Source: an uncultured Clostridia bacterium
Lineage (GTDB): Bacteria > Bacillota > Clostridia > Tissierellales > Peptoniphilaceae
Assembly: GCA_945916025.1 (NCBI GenBank)
Contig: CAMEGD010000013.1
Coordinates: 1-22,087, forward strand
Direction of reading: 5' to 3'
Length of the DNA: 22,087 nucleotides
Part shown: positions 15,208-22,087 of the stretch, piece by piece
Position numbering within the stretch: the stretch's first letter is position 1
Layout: every line of letters starts with the position of its first letter
The notes under the pieces: generated by a model
Told to the model about the DNA's origin: nothing
Database searches by the model: none
Seen by the model: the letters and a program-made list of their open reading frames with translations, nothing else
Program-made: the position numbers and the translations under genes

Positions 15208-15408
15208 TTAGTCTCTCTTATACTTTTTATTAAATCTTTCTACTCTACCACCAGCTTCAGCAGTTTTTTGTTTACCTGTATAGAAAGGATGGCATTCAGA
15301 ACAAACCTCAACTCTTAATTCCGGTTTAGTAGAACCTGTTGTAAAAGTATTTCCACAAGCACAAGTTACTGTAGCTTCTTGGTATTTTGGATGTATATCT
15401 TTTTTCAT
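15208..15408 (-). CDS. rpmE: 50S ribosomal protein L31, zinc-binding form
   Basis: A 66-residue ribosomal protein, with MKKDIHPKY at the start. Cys16, Cys18, Cys36 and Cys39 are the zinc-binding set of the C+ form, as opposed to the zinc-independent form used in zinc shortage. ELRVEVCSECHPFYTGKQ is typical. The ATG at 15408 has GAGGTGA upstream. A consensus promoter precedes it. A weak hairpin separates it from prmC-prfA, which act in translation too. Confidence 0.97.
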   Translation of the reverse strand: MKKDIHPKYQEATVTCACGNTFTTGSTKPELRVEVCSECHPFYTGKQKTAEAGGRVERFNKKYKRD

Positions 15409-15447
15409 TTATTATCACCTCTTATTTACTTGATTACTCAGTAATAT

Positions 15448-15476
15448 AGTTTAACATATGACTTTTTCAATGTCAA
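15448..15476 (-). promoter_or_regulatory. Promoter of rpmE
   Basis: The minus strand has a perfect TTGACA (15476-15471), a 17-nt spacer, and TAAACT (15453-15448) preceded by TGT, an extended -10. It lies between rarA and rpmE. Confidence 0.88.
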
Positions 15477-15497
15477 ATATTTATGTTTACTTATGTT

Positions 15498-16826
15498 TCA
15501 CTTATTAGTAGCTTCTTTTTTTGACTTAATAAAAGATAATCTGTCCCGAATATTTTTTTCAAATCCATTGGAATTTGGACTAAAAAATGACATATTTCTT
15601 CCACCTTCAAGGTAGTTTTGCTTAACAATACCATCTTCATAATCGTGACTGTACTTATACATATCCTTTTCATCCACATCCCCAACATGAATGTTTTTTA
15701 AGTTTTCAGGTACTTCTAAGGTCTTGTTGTTTCGTACAAAGTCCATGGCTTTATTAATAGCTAAATAAGCAGAGTTACTTTTTAAAGTTGATGCAAGATA
15801 AATTGTAGCTTCAGCTAAAGGTATCCTAGCTTCTGGCATTCCAATAAAGTTTACTGCATGAAAGGTAGAGACTGCAATATTTAAGGCATTTGGGTCTGCT
15901 AATCCTATGTCTTCAGATGCTGAAATAATTAATCTTCTGGCTATAAACTTTGGGTCTTCTCCAGATTCTAGCATTTGAGCAAGATAATATAAGGCAGGGT
16001 CTACTTCACTTGCCCTAATTGATTTAATATAGGCAGATATAATGTCATAGTGCATATTGCCATCTTTGTCATACCTAAGGTTGTTTCTTTGGACACAATT
16101 TAATATATCATCTTTAGTAATTTCAATTTGTCCATCTTCCCTAGCCTTAGTAGTTATTATAGCAAGTTCTAAAGAGTTTAAAAGATTTCTAGCATCCCCT
16201 TCTACGTAATTAATAAGAAAATCTATTACACTATCTGTAATGAGGATATTTTTATCTCCAAAACCTCTTTTCTTGTCTGATATGGCCCTTTTAGCAAGTA
16301 AAAATAAATCTTCACTACTAATTGACTTAAATTCAATAATCCTACTTCTAGATAGTAGGGCCTTGTTGACTTCGAAAATTGGGTTTTCAGTAGTAGCTCC
16401 TATTAAAATAATGGAACCATCCTCTGCATAAGGAAGCAATACATCCTGTTGGGCCTTATTAAATCTATGAATTTCATCAATAAAAAGTATTGTTTTCTTA
16501 TTGTAGATTTTTAGGTCTGAACTAGCTAGGTTGGTAATTTCCTTTATGTCCTTAACTCCTGCAGTTACAGCTGACATCTTATAAAAGTTGTTCTCAGTTT
16601 GATTTGCAATTATATTGGCAAGGGTAGTCTTCCCAGTTCCAGGTGGTCCATAAAATATCATAGAAGTTAATCTATCAGATTCTATCAACCTATTTAGTAG
16701 TTTACCTTCTCCTAATATATGGTCTTGTCCATAGAATTCTTCTAAGTTTCTAGGTCTTAACCTTTCAGCTAAAGGTGCTATGTCATTTTTCTTATTTTTG
16801 TAGGCAAGGTCAAATAGGTTATCCAT
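15498..16826 (-). CDS. rarA: Replication-associated recombination protein RarA (MgsA)
   Basis: A 442-residue AAA+ ATPase of the RarA/MgsA/WRNIP1 family that acts at stalled replication forks. Visible are the N-terminal APLAERLRPRNLEEFYGQ, Walker A GPPGTGKT (60-67), Walker B FIDEIHRF (115-122), GATTENP (143-149), and a long C-terminal MgsA tetramer domain with ASEDIGLADP and GMPEARIPLAEATIYLA. Normal length. The ATG at 16826 overlaps the nrdR stop by 8 nt, so the two genes are co-transcribed. RarA resembles clamp loader subunits, but the MgsA domain separates it from DnaX. Confidence 0.95.
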   Translation of the reverse strand: MDNLFDLAYKNKKNDIAPLAERLRPRNLEEFYGQDHILGEGKLLNRLIESDRLTSMIFYGPPGTGKTTLANIIANQTENNFYKMSAVTAGVKDIKEITNLASSDLKIYNKKTILFIDEIHRFNKAQQDVLLPYAEDGSIILIGATTENPIFEVNKALLSRSRIIEFKSISSEDLFLLAKRAISDKKRGFGDKNILITDSVIDFLINYVEGDARNLLNSLELAIITTKAREDGQIEITKDDILNCVQRNNLRYDKDGNMHYDIISAYIKSIRASEVDPALYYLAQMLESGEDPKFIARRLIISASEDIGLADPNALNIAVSTFHAVNFIGMPEARIPLAEATIYLASTLKSNSAYLAINKAMDFVRNNKTLEVPENLKNIHVGDVDEKDMYKYSHDYEDGIVKQNYLEGGRNMSFFSPNSNGFEKNIRDRLSFIKSKKEATNK

Positions 16827-17283
16827 TGTTAATGGATCCTTTTATATTTTTTAACTCTTCAAAGAAAGAATCTATATCTTTAAACTGCCTGTATACAGAA
16901 GCAAACCTAATGTAAGAAATCTCATCTATCTTCTTTAGTTCTTCCATTACTAATTCCCCAATATATTCTGATTTTACTTCCCTTTCTAAAAGGTTGTAGA
17001 TTTTTTTCTCAATATCATCTACAGAATCTTCTAAAGTCTTAAGTGGTACTGGCCTTTTTTCACAGGCTCTAATCATGCCATGCAAAATCTTGTCCCTATC
17101 AAAAGTCTGTCTAGTTCCATCTTTTTTTACTATTACTACTGGTACCATTTCCACTTTTTCATAAGTTGTAAATCTTTTTTTGCAGTTTATACATTCTCTT
17201 CTTCTTCTAATTGTTTGATTTTCATCTGTTGGCCTTGAGTCTACAACTTTTGAATCCTCATAGCCACAAAAAGGACACTTCAT
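16819..17283 (-). CDS. nrdR: Ribonucleotide reductase repressor NrdR
   Basis: A 154-residue transcription factor that represses ribonucleotide reductase genes in response to the dATP/ATP balance. The N-terminal zinc ribbon uses Cys3, Cys6, Cys31 and Cys34 with the basic patch RRRREC, followed by an ATP-cone domain (about 49-139) that begins VVIVKKDGTRQTFDRDKI. Length and order are typical. The ATG at 17283 has AGGAGG upstream. It is 82 bp after the ftsZ stop, beyond a strong terminator. A TATAAT at 17302-17297 could be its -10, but it lacks a -35 and would give a very short leader. Confidence 0.97.
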   Translation of the reverse strand: MKCPFCGYEDSKVVDSRPTDENQTIRRRRECINCKKRFTTYEKVEMVPVVIVKKDGTRQTFDRDKILHGMIRACEKRPVPLKTLEDSVDDIEKKIYNLLEREVKSEYIGELVMEELKKIDEISYIRFASVYRQFKDIDSFFEELKNIKGSINNG

Positions 17284-17302
17284 ATGTTCCTCCTAAATTA
17301 TA

Positions 17303-17346
17303 TAAAAAATCGCATTAGTTATACTTTATGTACAAATAATGCGATT
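17303..17346 (-). terminator. Terminator after ftsZ
   Basis: On the minus strand AATCGCATTA pairs with TAATGCGATT over 10 bp; after a one-base mismatch, TTGTAC pairs with GTATAA (one G-T wobble) around loop ATAAA. A run of T follows. The stem is long and stable, 20 bp after the ftsZ stop. Confidence 0.92.
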
Positions 17347-17365
17347 ATTAGAAATATTAACTAAA

Positions 17366-18448
17366 TTATCTTAGCCATTCTGGAATATGAAGAACTGTAG
17401 GATCATTGTCTTCTTCTTTTAAAGGTTTTTTGTTTTCTCCCTCTTTGTTTTCAGAATCAATTTTTTCTGCTTTTTTAGCATTTGCTCTATTAGTTGTTCC
17501 TTCAAAACCAGTAGCTATTACTGTAATTTTTATCTTGTCTCCCATTGACTTATCAATACCAGCACCAAAGATAATATTCGCATCTTCAGATACAGCTCCT
17601 CTAATAAGTTCAGCTGCTTCATTTATTTCAAAGATACCAAGGTCATCTCCACCTGTAATGTTAATTAATACAGATTGAGCACCTTCAATTGATGTTTCAA
17701 GTAGTGGACTCTTAACTGCAGCTCTTGCAGCTTCTTGAGCTCTCTCGTCTCCTTCTCCATAGCCTATACCCATGTGAGAAATACCCTTGTTTTCCATTAT
17801 AGACTTAACGTCAGCAAAGTCTAGGTTAATTAAACTTGGGATACTGATTAAATCTGATATGCCAGTTATACCTTGTAGTAAAACTTCATCAGCCATTTCG
17901 AAAGACTCTTTTACGCTAGTTTTCTTATCAGCAATTTGTAAAAGTCTGTCGTTTGGAATTGTTACAAGAGTATCTACTTTAGATAATAATTCGTCAACTC
18001 CAGCTTCAGCTTGTTTTTGTCTTCTACTTCCTTCAAATGAGAATGGTTTTGTTACAACACCAACTGTAAGAATTCCTAATTCTTTTGCAATGTCAGCAAC
18101 AACTGGAGCAGCACCTGTACCAGTACCTCCACCCATTCCTGAAGCTATAAATACCATGTCAGATCCTTCTAAAGCAGATTTAATTTCATCTCTACTTTCT
18201 TGGGCAGATTCACTACCTACTGAAGGGTTACCACCTGCACCTAAGCCCTTTGTAATCTTTTCTCCAAGTTGGAGTTTAGTGCTAGCTAAAGAGGCTTTTA
18301 ATGCTTGTTTATCGGTATTTGCAGCAATGAATTCTACACCTTTAACACCACTTTCAATCATTCTGTTAACGGCGTTATTTCCGCCACCGCCAACTCCTAT
18401 AACTTTAATTTTTGCAAATCCATCGTTGTCAACTTCAAATTCCAACAT
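17366..18448 (-). CDS. ftsZ: Cell division GTPase FtsZ
   Basis: The tubulin-like GTPase that polymerises into the Z ring at midcell. The 360 residues show GVGGGGNNAV (18-27), the tubulin signature GGGTGTG (106-112), and the T7 loop NLDFAD with Asp210 and Asp213 (208-213). A charged linker follows at about 320-348, and the conserved C-terminal peptide is DPTVLHIPEWLR, which normally binds FtsA, SepF or ZapA-type partners. The ATG at 18448 has AAGGAGG upstream. It has its own consensus promoter and a terminator. No ftsA precedes it here. Confidence 0.98.
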   Translation of the reverse strand: MLEFEVDNDGFAKIKVIGVGGGGNNAVNRMIESGVKGVEFIAANTDKQALKASLASTKLQLGEKITKGLGAGGNPSVGSESAQESRDEIKSALEGSDMVFIASGMGGGTGTGAAPVVADIAKELGILTVGVVTKPFSFEGSRRQKQAEAGVDELLSKVDTLVTIPNDRLLQIADKKTSVKESFEMADEVLLQGITGISDLISIPSLINLDFADVKSIMENKGISHMGIGYGEGDERAQEAARAAVKSPLLETSIEGAQSVLINITGGDDLGIFEINEAAELIRGAVSEDANIIFGAGIDKSMGDKIKITVIATGFEGTTNRANAKKAEKIDSENKEGENKKPLKEEDNDPTVLHIPEWLR

Positions 18449-18515
18449 TTCTTCCTCCTTTTAATATCTCCATTATCATTTTAGATTTTTATAATATTAA
18501 GATAATCCTTTTTTA

Positions 18516-18544
18516 ATTGTATTATTTATATCTTAATTAGTCAA
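18516..18544 (-). promoter_or_regulatory. Promoter of ftsZ
   Basis: The minus strand has TTGACT (18544-18539), a 17-nt spacer and TACAAT (18521-18516), 68 nt before the ATG at 18448. It lets ftsZ be expressed apart from the murD-ftsQ run. Confidence 0.88.
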
Positions 18545-18577
18545 CAAATTTTTAAATAATTACCTTTCAAAGACCCT

Positions 18578-19309
18578 TTATTCATATACTAGTATAGGGT
18601 TTGGACCTTCTTCCATTAATATCATATTAGCCTTTCTGGAAGAATCCTTCTCAACTGAGCTAAGCATTTGGTCTATAACCTTAAACTTGTATTCTGAATT
18701 ATCATAAGATCCAAAGGCAACCTTAGTTTCATCCTTTAAGACCAAATCTACCTTATCATCTCTAGTATTTATGGATTTATACCTAAAAATATTTTCTCCA
18801 TTTAAAACAATAGAAAAGAATTCCCTAGTATTTTCTGGTAAATAGTTTTGGATTTGTGTCCCCACAATGAGCTTTTCCTTGTTTAGTATACCGTTAATTT
18901 GAGTTAAGGTAGTAAGAAGGTTTTCATTTTCTCCTAAAATATATCCAAATTTATCCACAAGGATATATTTGTTAGAAAACTGAACACTAGCAGCTGCCTT
19001 TCTCTCTTTAATTTCAATATTAATTGAGTTAGGAAAGTCTCTTCTTATTATTACATCCTCAACTAAGGGTAGTTTTTGTATATTGTTTTTAATTTCTTTT
19101 TTATCTATAAAAAAGAAGTTGTCTCCACTTTTTAGATTTGAGACTTTTACAACTTCTTCTTCCTCAATCCTATCGAGACCCACTATACTTATCTGAATAA
19201 TTTTAAACATAGGTAGCCTAATAAAGCCAAAGACAAGTAGTGCTAATAAGATTAATACTGGTATGATTTTAAGAATTTTGTAATTTTTTTTCTTTCTTTT
19301 TCTTGCCAT
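18578..19309 (-). CDS. ftsQ: Cell division protein FtsQ/DivIB
   Basis: A 243-residue bitopic membrane protein of the divisome. A lysine/arginine-rich cytoplasmic start (MARKRKKKNYK) is followed by one membrane helix (about 13-31), then a POTRA domain (about 34-103, with FKIIQISIVGLDRI and DFPNSINIEIKERK), and a beta-rich extracellular domain. This topology and its place after murG identify FtsQ/DivIB, which links FtsL/DivIC to the septal synthase FtsW. The ATG at 19309 is 3 nt after the murG stop; the SD-like AAGTGA is weak and overlaps that stop, so coupling is likely. Confidence 0.92.
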   Translation of the reverse strand: MARKRKKKNYKILKIIPVLILLALLVFGFIRLPMFKIIQISIVGLDRIEEEEVVKVSNLKSGDNFFFIDKKEIKNNIQKLPLVEDVIIRRDFPNSINIEIKERKAAASVQFSNKYILVDKFGYILGENENLLTTLTQINGILNKEKLIVGTQIQNYLPENTREFFSIVLNGENIFRYKSINTRDDKVDLVLKDETKVAFGSYDNSEYKFKVIDQMLSSVEKDSSRKANMILMEEGPNPILVYE

Positions 19310-19312
19310 AAA

Positions 19313-20410
19313 TCACTTTATCAATTCAAATATATTTTCAACAATTTCCTTTGTTGAATTTGGTCTTGCAAGTATTTTAGCACATTCCTTCATTTTTAGC
19401 ATTAAAGATTCGTTATCTAGTATATTTTTTATACTTTCGTATAATGTATTTGAGTTTAAGTCTTTTTCTAGTATTACACTAGATGCTCCGGCATTTTCAA
19501 AGGCTCTAGCATTAAACTCTTGGTGGTTATCTGCTGTATATTCCTTTGGTATTAAAATACTTGGTAAAGCTAAGGCAGAAATTTCCGCTAAAGACATAGC
19601 TGATGAACTTAGTATTCCTAAATCAGCCCCTCCTAATAATTCAGGCATCTTATGACTATATTCTATTATGTTAATATTATCAGCTAATTGTATTTTTTCA
19701 GCTTTTATTTTATCCATAAATTCCTTATAATAAACCCTGCCTGTTATATGATATAAGGTATATGGGAAGGTATTATTTTCCTTTAGCATTTCAATTACTG
19801 CATCATTTATAGACTCTTGGCCGCCACTTCCACCGAACGACACAATTACTTTTTCTTCTTTATTAATTCCTAGATTTTTTCTAGATTCTTCCCTGTTGAT
19901 ATTTAAAAAATCTGGACGAATAGGATTTCCTGCTAAAAATATTTTACTTGTATCAAGTCTTTTTTTAGCATCCTCAAAGGCTATAGCTACTTTATCTGCC
20001 TCTTTTGCTAAAATTCTATTTACCTTACCAGGATAAGCATTTTGTTCTTGAATCATTGTTTTGATTTTCTTTTTTTGAGCAAGAAAAACTACTGGAAAAG
20101 ATACATATCCTCCAGTACCAATAACAACATCAGGTTTAAATTTCCTCAAAATTCTATTTGCATCTCCAAGTCCCTTAAGTAAAACTGCAGCGGACTTTAG
20201 AGATTTTAAACTAGGCTTTCTAGGTAGTCCCATAACCCTAACTGTTTCATAGTCATATCCAGACTTTATGGCAAGTTCCCTTTCCAATCCATCTGGGGTC
20301 CCAACATAAAGTATCTTTGCATCTGTGTCAATCTTTTTTATTTGGTCTAAAATGGCAAGGGCTGGATATATATGTCCTCCTGTTCCCCCACCTGAAATTA
20401 TATATCTCAT
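19313..20410 (-). CDS. murG: UDP-GlcNAc:lipid-linked MurNAc-pentapeptide GlcNAc transferase MurG
   Basis: Adds GlcNAc to lipid I to form lipid II on the inner face of the membrane. The 365 residues (from the ATG at 20410) carry GGGTGGH (7-13), IGTGGY (97-102), QEQN (121-124), GNPIRPDF (161-168) and GGSGG (193-197), all typical of this GT28 enzyme. An in-frame ATG four codons upstream (20422) overlaps the end of ftsW. I prefer 20410, because MRYIISGGGTGGH matches the family start and GAGG lies 4 nt before it. The gap to ftsW is 1 nt. It acts after MurD and MraY in the same pathway and feeds lipid II to FtsW. Confidence 0.96.
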   Translation of the reverse strand: MRYIISGGGTGGHIYPALAILDQIKKIDTDAKILYVGTPDGLERELAIKSGYDYETVRVMGLPRKPSLKSLKSAAVLLKGLGDANRILRKFKPDVVIGTGGYVSFPVVFLAQKKKIKTMIQEQNAYPGKVNRILAKEADKVAIAFEDAKKRLDTSKIFLAGNPIRPDFLNINREESRKNLGINKEEKVIVSFGGSGGQESINDAVIEMLKENNTFPYTLYHITGRVYYKEFMDKIKAEKIQLADNINIIEYSHKMPELLGGADLGILSSSAMSLAEISALALPSILIPKEYTADNHQEFNARAFENAGASSVILEKDLNSNTLYESIKNILDNESLMLKMKECAKILARPNSTKEIVENIFELIK

Positions 20411-20411
20411 A

Positions 20412-21521
20412 CTACCTCTCATTTTCCTTTGATATGTTCAGTAAAATTCCTGTTGAATACAAGGTTATTATTAAAGATGTTCCTCCATAACTTATAAATG
20501 GAAGAGTAATTCCTGTAACTGGTGCAAGTCCAATATTAACCATTATATGTATAAAGGCTTGAAACACAATTGCAGTGGTTATACCTGCAGCTAGGTATTT
20601 TCCAAATTTATTTTTAGTTTTAGAAGCTATTCTAAGACCTAAGACCAAGAATATAAAAAATAATACTACTACACTAAAAGTTCCTATAAGTCCAAACTCT
20701 TCCCCTAAGGCTGCAAAAATAAAATCGTTGTACACATGGGGAATATAGGAAAACTTCTGAACGCCTTTACCTAATCCCACACCTGTAATACTGCCCATAG
20801 CAAGGGCATAAAGAGAGTTGACAAGTTGCAGTCCATCAGATGACTTATACTCAAAAGGATCCAAAAAGCTAGTTACTCTTTTTAACCTATAACTAAAAGC
20901 TGGTATTTGTAGGCCAATAACAGAAAAAACTATGGCTAATAATATTAAAACAGCAAGGGTCCCCACTTTCATTCCAGCTATAATAAGCATAGAACCAAGG
21001 GATGCTAACATTACCATAGACGAACCCATATCCCTAATAAAGACTATACCCACAAATATAAGGATGAAGATTACACTAATAATAATTTCCTTTACATTTC
21101 TAATTCTAGAGCCTATACCTTCTAAATAATAGGCCATAAACATAATAGACCCAATCTTTAAAACATCTGATGGCATAAACCTTGGAAGAAGCGGAAAGTC
21201 TAACCACCTAGTTGAGCCTAGACTGTCTTCTCCTAATTTAGTGAATAATAAAAGGTTTAATACTACAGATACAATAATAATAAGAAATATAAATTTTTTA
21301 TAAATCTTATAATTTATCTTACTTGCTAGAAACATTCCAACTAAGCCTATAGCTAGAGACCTTAAATGTCTAAAGAAAAAGTAATATCCATTTTCAAACT
21401 TTAAAACACCTTCAGGCCAAGAAGCACTAAAAACCAAAATAGACCCAATTATAGCAAAGATAATTGTGGTTATTAGTAAACCTCTGTCTATTTGTTTCTT
21501 AGTCTTTCTTGTATTTATCAA
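20412..21521 (-). CDS. ftsW: Septal peptidoglycan polymerase FtsW (SEDS family)
   Basis: A 369-residue multi-pass membrane protein of the SEDS family with about ten hydrophobic helices. Key segments are RDMGSS (163-168), YNDFIFAALGEE (264-275), where Asp266 matches the catalytic Asp of SEDS transglycosylases, and the signature LPFISYGGTSL (340-350). It polymerises lipid II at the septum with a class B PBP. RodA is similar, but the place between murD and murG supports FtsW. The start is TTG at 21521 with GAGGGG upstream; no nearer ATG exists. Its stop lies 1 nt before murG. Confidence 0.95.
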   Translation of the reverse strand: MINTRKTKKQIDRGLLITTIIFAIIGSILVFSASWPEGVLKFENGYYFFFRHLRSLAIGLVGMFLASKINYKIYKKFIFLIIIVSVVLNLLLFTKLGEDSLGSTRWLDFPLLPRFMPSDVLKIGSIMFMAYYLEGIGSRIRNVKEIIISVIFILIFVGIVFIRDMGSSMVMLASLGSMLIIAGMKVGTLAVLILLAIVFSVIGLQIPAFSYRLKRVTSFLDPFEYKSSDGLQLVNSLYALAMGSITGVGLGKGVQKFSYIPHVYNDFIFAALGEEFGLIGTFSVVVLFFIFLVLGLRIASKTKNKFGKYLAAGITTAIVFQAFIHIMVNIGLAPVTGITLPFISYGGTSLIITLYSTGILLNISKENER

Positions 21522-21533
21522 AACTACCCCTCG

Positions 21534-22087
21534 TTATTCTTTCATTTTTTCAACAAGAGAAATAAATTCCTCTCCTCTTTTTTCAAAGGACTTATACATG
21601 TCCCAACTAGCACAAGCAGGAGAAAGTAATAAAATGTCTCCCTTTTCTGTAAGTTCCCTAGATTTATTCATAGCCTCCTTCAAAGAAGCTACCTTGTATA
21701 TTTCCTCGTATCCTAGTTCCTTAGCAAGTTTATATATATAGTCACTAGTCTTACCAAAGGTTAAAATCCCTTTAATTTTATCTTTTCCATAATCTAATAA
21801 TTCTCTAAAGTCTTCTTTCTTATCATAGCCACCTAAAATAATTACTATAGGTTCAGAAAAAGAAGCTAAGGCTTTCATAGTTGAATCTGAATTTGTTCCT
21901 TTAGAATCGTTATAGTATTTTACACCATTTATTTCATCTACAAATTGAAGTCTATGTTTTACGCCCATGAAATTATATATTCCTTCTAGGACTAAATCCA
22001 TATCTAAATCCAAAGCATAAGATGCTCCTAGAGCGCACATTACGTTATAGTAGTTGTGTAAACCCTTAATTTGAAGTTTCCTAGTAT
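21534..22087 (-). CDS. murD: UDP-N-acetylmuramoyl-L-alanine:D-glutamate ligase MurD (N-terminus cut by window edge)
   Basis: Only the last 183 residues are present; the frame is open through the right edge, so the ATG at 22040 is internal. The Mur ligase central-domain end (KGLHNYYNVMCALGAS) and the C-terminal domain with GVKHRLQFVDEINGV and the MurD-typical YYNDSKGTNSDST are visible. MurD adds D-glutamate to UDP-MurNAc-L-Ala in the cytoplasm. The gene lies 12 bp before the ftsW start, the usual murD-ftsW-murG order. Full length would be about 450 residues. Confidence 0.95.
   Translation of the reverse strand, partial: TRKLQIKGLHNYYNVMCALGASYALDLDMDLVLEGIYNFMGVKHRLQFVDEINGVKYYNDSKGTNSDSTMKALASFSEPIVIILGGYDKKEDFRELLDYGKDKIKGILTFGKTSDYIYKLAKELGYEEIYKVASLKEAMNKSRELTEKGDILLLSPACASWDMYKSFEKRGEEFISLVEKMKE

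Noticed and set aside
15491..15688. Short minus-strand frame overlapping the end of rarA
   Set aside because: It lies out of frame inside conserved rarA coding sequence with no ribosome site.
17297..17302. TATAAT as a separate nrdR promoter
   Set aside because: The sequence 17 nt upstream (AGTATA) is a poor -35, and the hexamer overlaps the tail of the ftsZ terminator, so it is too weak to list.
17787..18464. 225-codon open frame on the plus strand opposite ftsZ
   Set aside because: It is the antisense shadow of a strongly conserved gene; its composition has no protein family features and no promoter or ribosome site was seen.
20411..20422. ATG at 20422 as the start of murG
   Set aside because: It adds MRGS before the usual family start and overlaps ftsW; the ATG at 20410 has GAGG 4 nt upstream. 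It cannot be fully excluded.

Overview
The window is chromosomal DNA of a low-GC, Gram-positive anaerobe. All recognisable genes lie on the minus strand and read from right to left. AT-rich codon use, strong AGGAGG-type ribosome sites, TTG/GTG starts, a clostridial ferredoxin, rubrerythrin, RicT, DarA (cyclic-di-AMP receptor) and a GlgC/GlgD pair point to the Clostridia/Tissierellia. A Peptoniphilaceae member such as an Anaerococcus- or Peptoniphilus-like organism is my guess, not something the sequence proves.

Layout in the direction of transcription: (1) 22087-18578, end of a division and cell wall cluster: murD (partial), ftsW, murG, ftsQ. (2) 18448-17366, ftsZ with its own promoter and a strong terminator; no ftsA lies between ftsQ and ftsZ. 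(3) 17283-15498, nrdR-rarA. (4) 15408-13232, rpmE, prmC, prfA (ribosome and translation termination). (5) 13117-12566, rubrerythrin alone, with promoter and terminator. (6) 12524-12428, an intergenic nested palindrome. (7) 12339-7882, a tightly packed operon: Orn/Lys/Arg decarboxylase-family gene, tmk, two tandem darA-type genes, holB, ricT. It resembles the Bacillus yaaO-tmk-yaaQ-yaaR-holB-yaaT cluster. (8) 7799-7632, a short 2[4Fe-4S] ferredoxin gene with promoter and terminator. (9) 7427-1, one overlapping run: rsmI, nurA, a HAS-barrel-like small ORF, a HerA-type ATPase, then glgB, glgC and glgD (partial).

The most interesting part is unit 9. A HerA/NurA DNA end-processing module, best known from archaea, sits between a 16S rRNA methylase and the glycogen synthesis genes, with stop/start overlaps or very short gaps throughout. 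The HerA gene is cut by a single in-frame TGA: the N-terminal barrel (5678-5412) and the ATPase (5408-3816) are in the same frame. The rsmI reading frame has no ATG, GTG or TTG before its conserved N-terminus; a perfect AGGAGG lies 7 nt before an ATT, so it probably starts at AUU. Other points are a tandem darA duplicate that has lost the segment around the YMPYPLEV loop, and a 65-bp almost perfect palindrome with a third copy of its arm. I saw no tRNA, rRNA, CRISPR array, transposase or phage gene.
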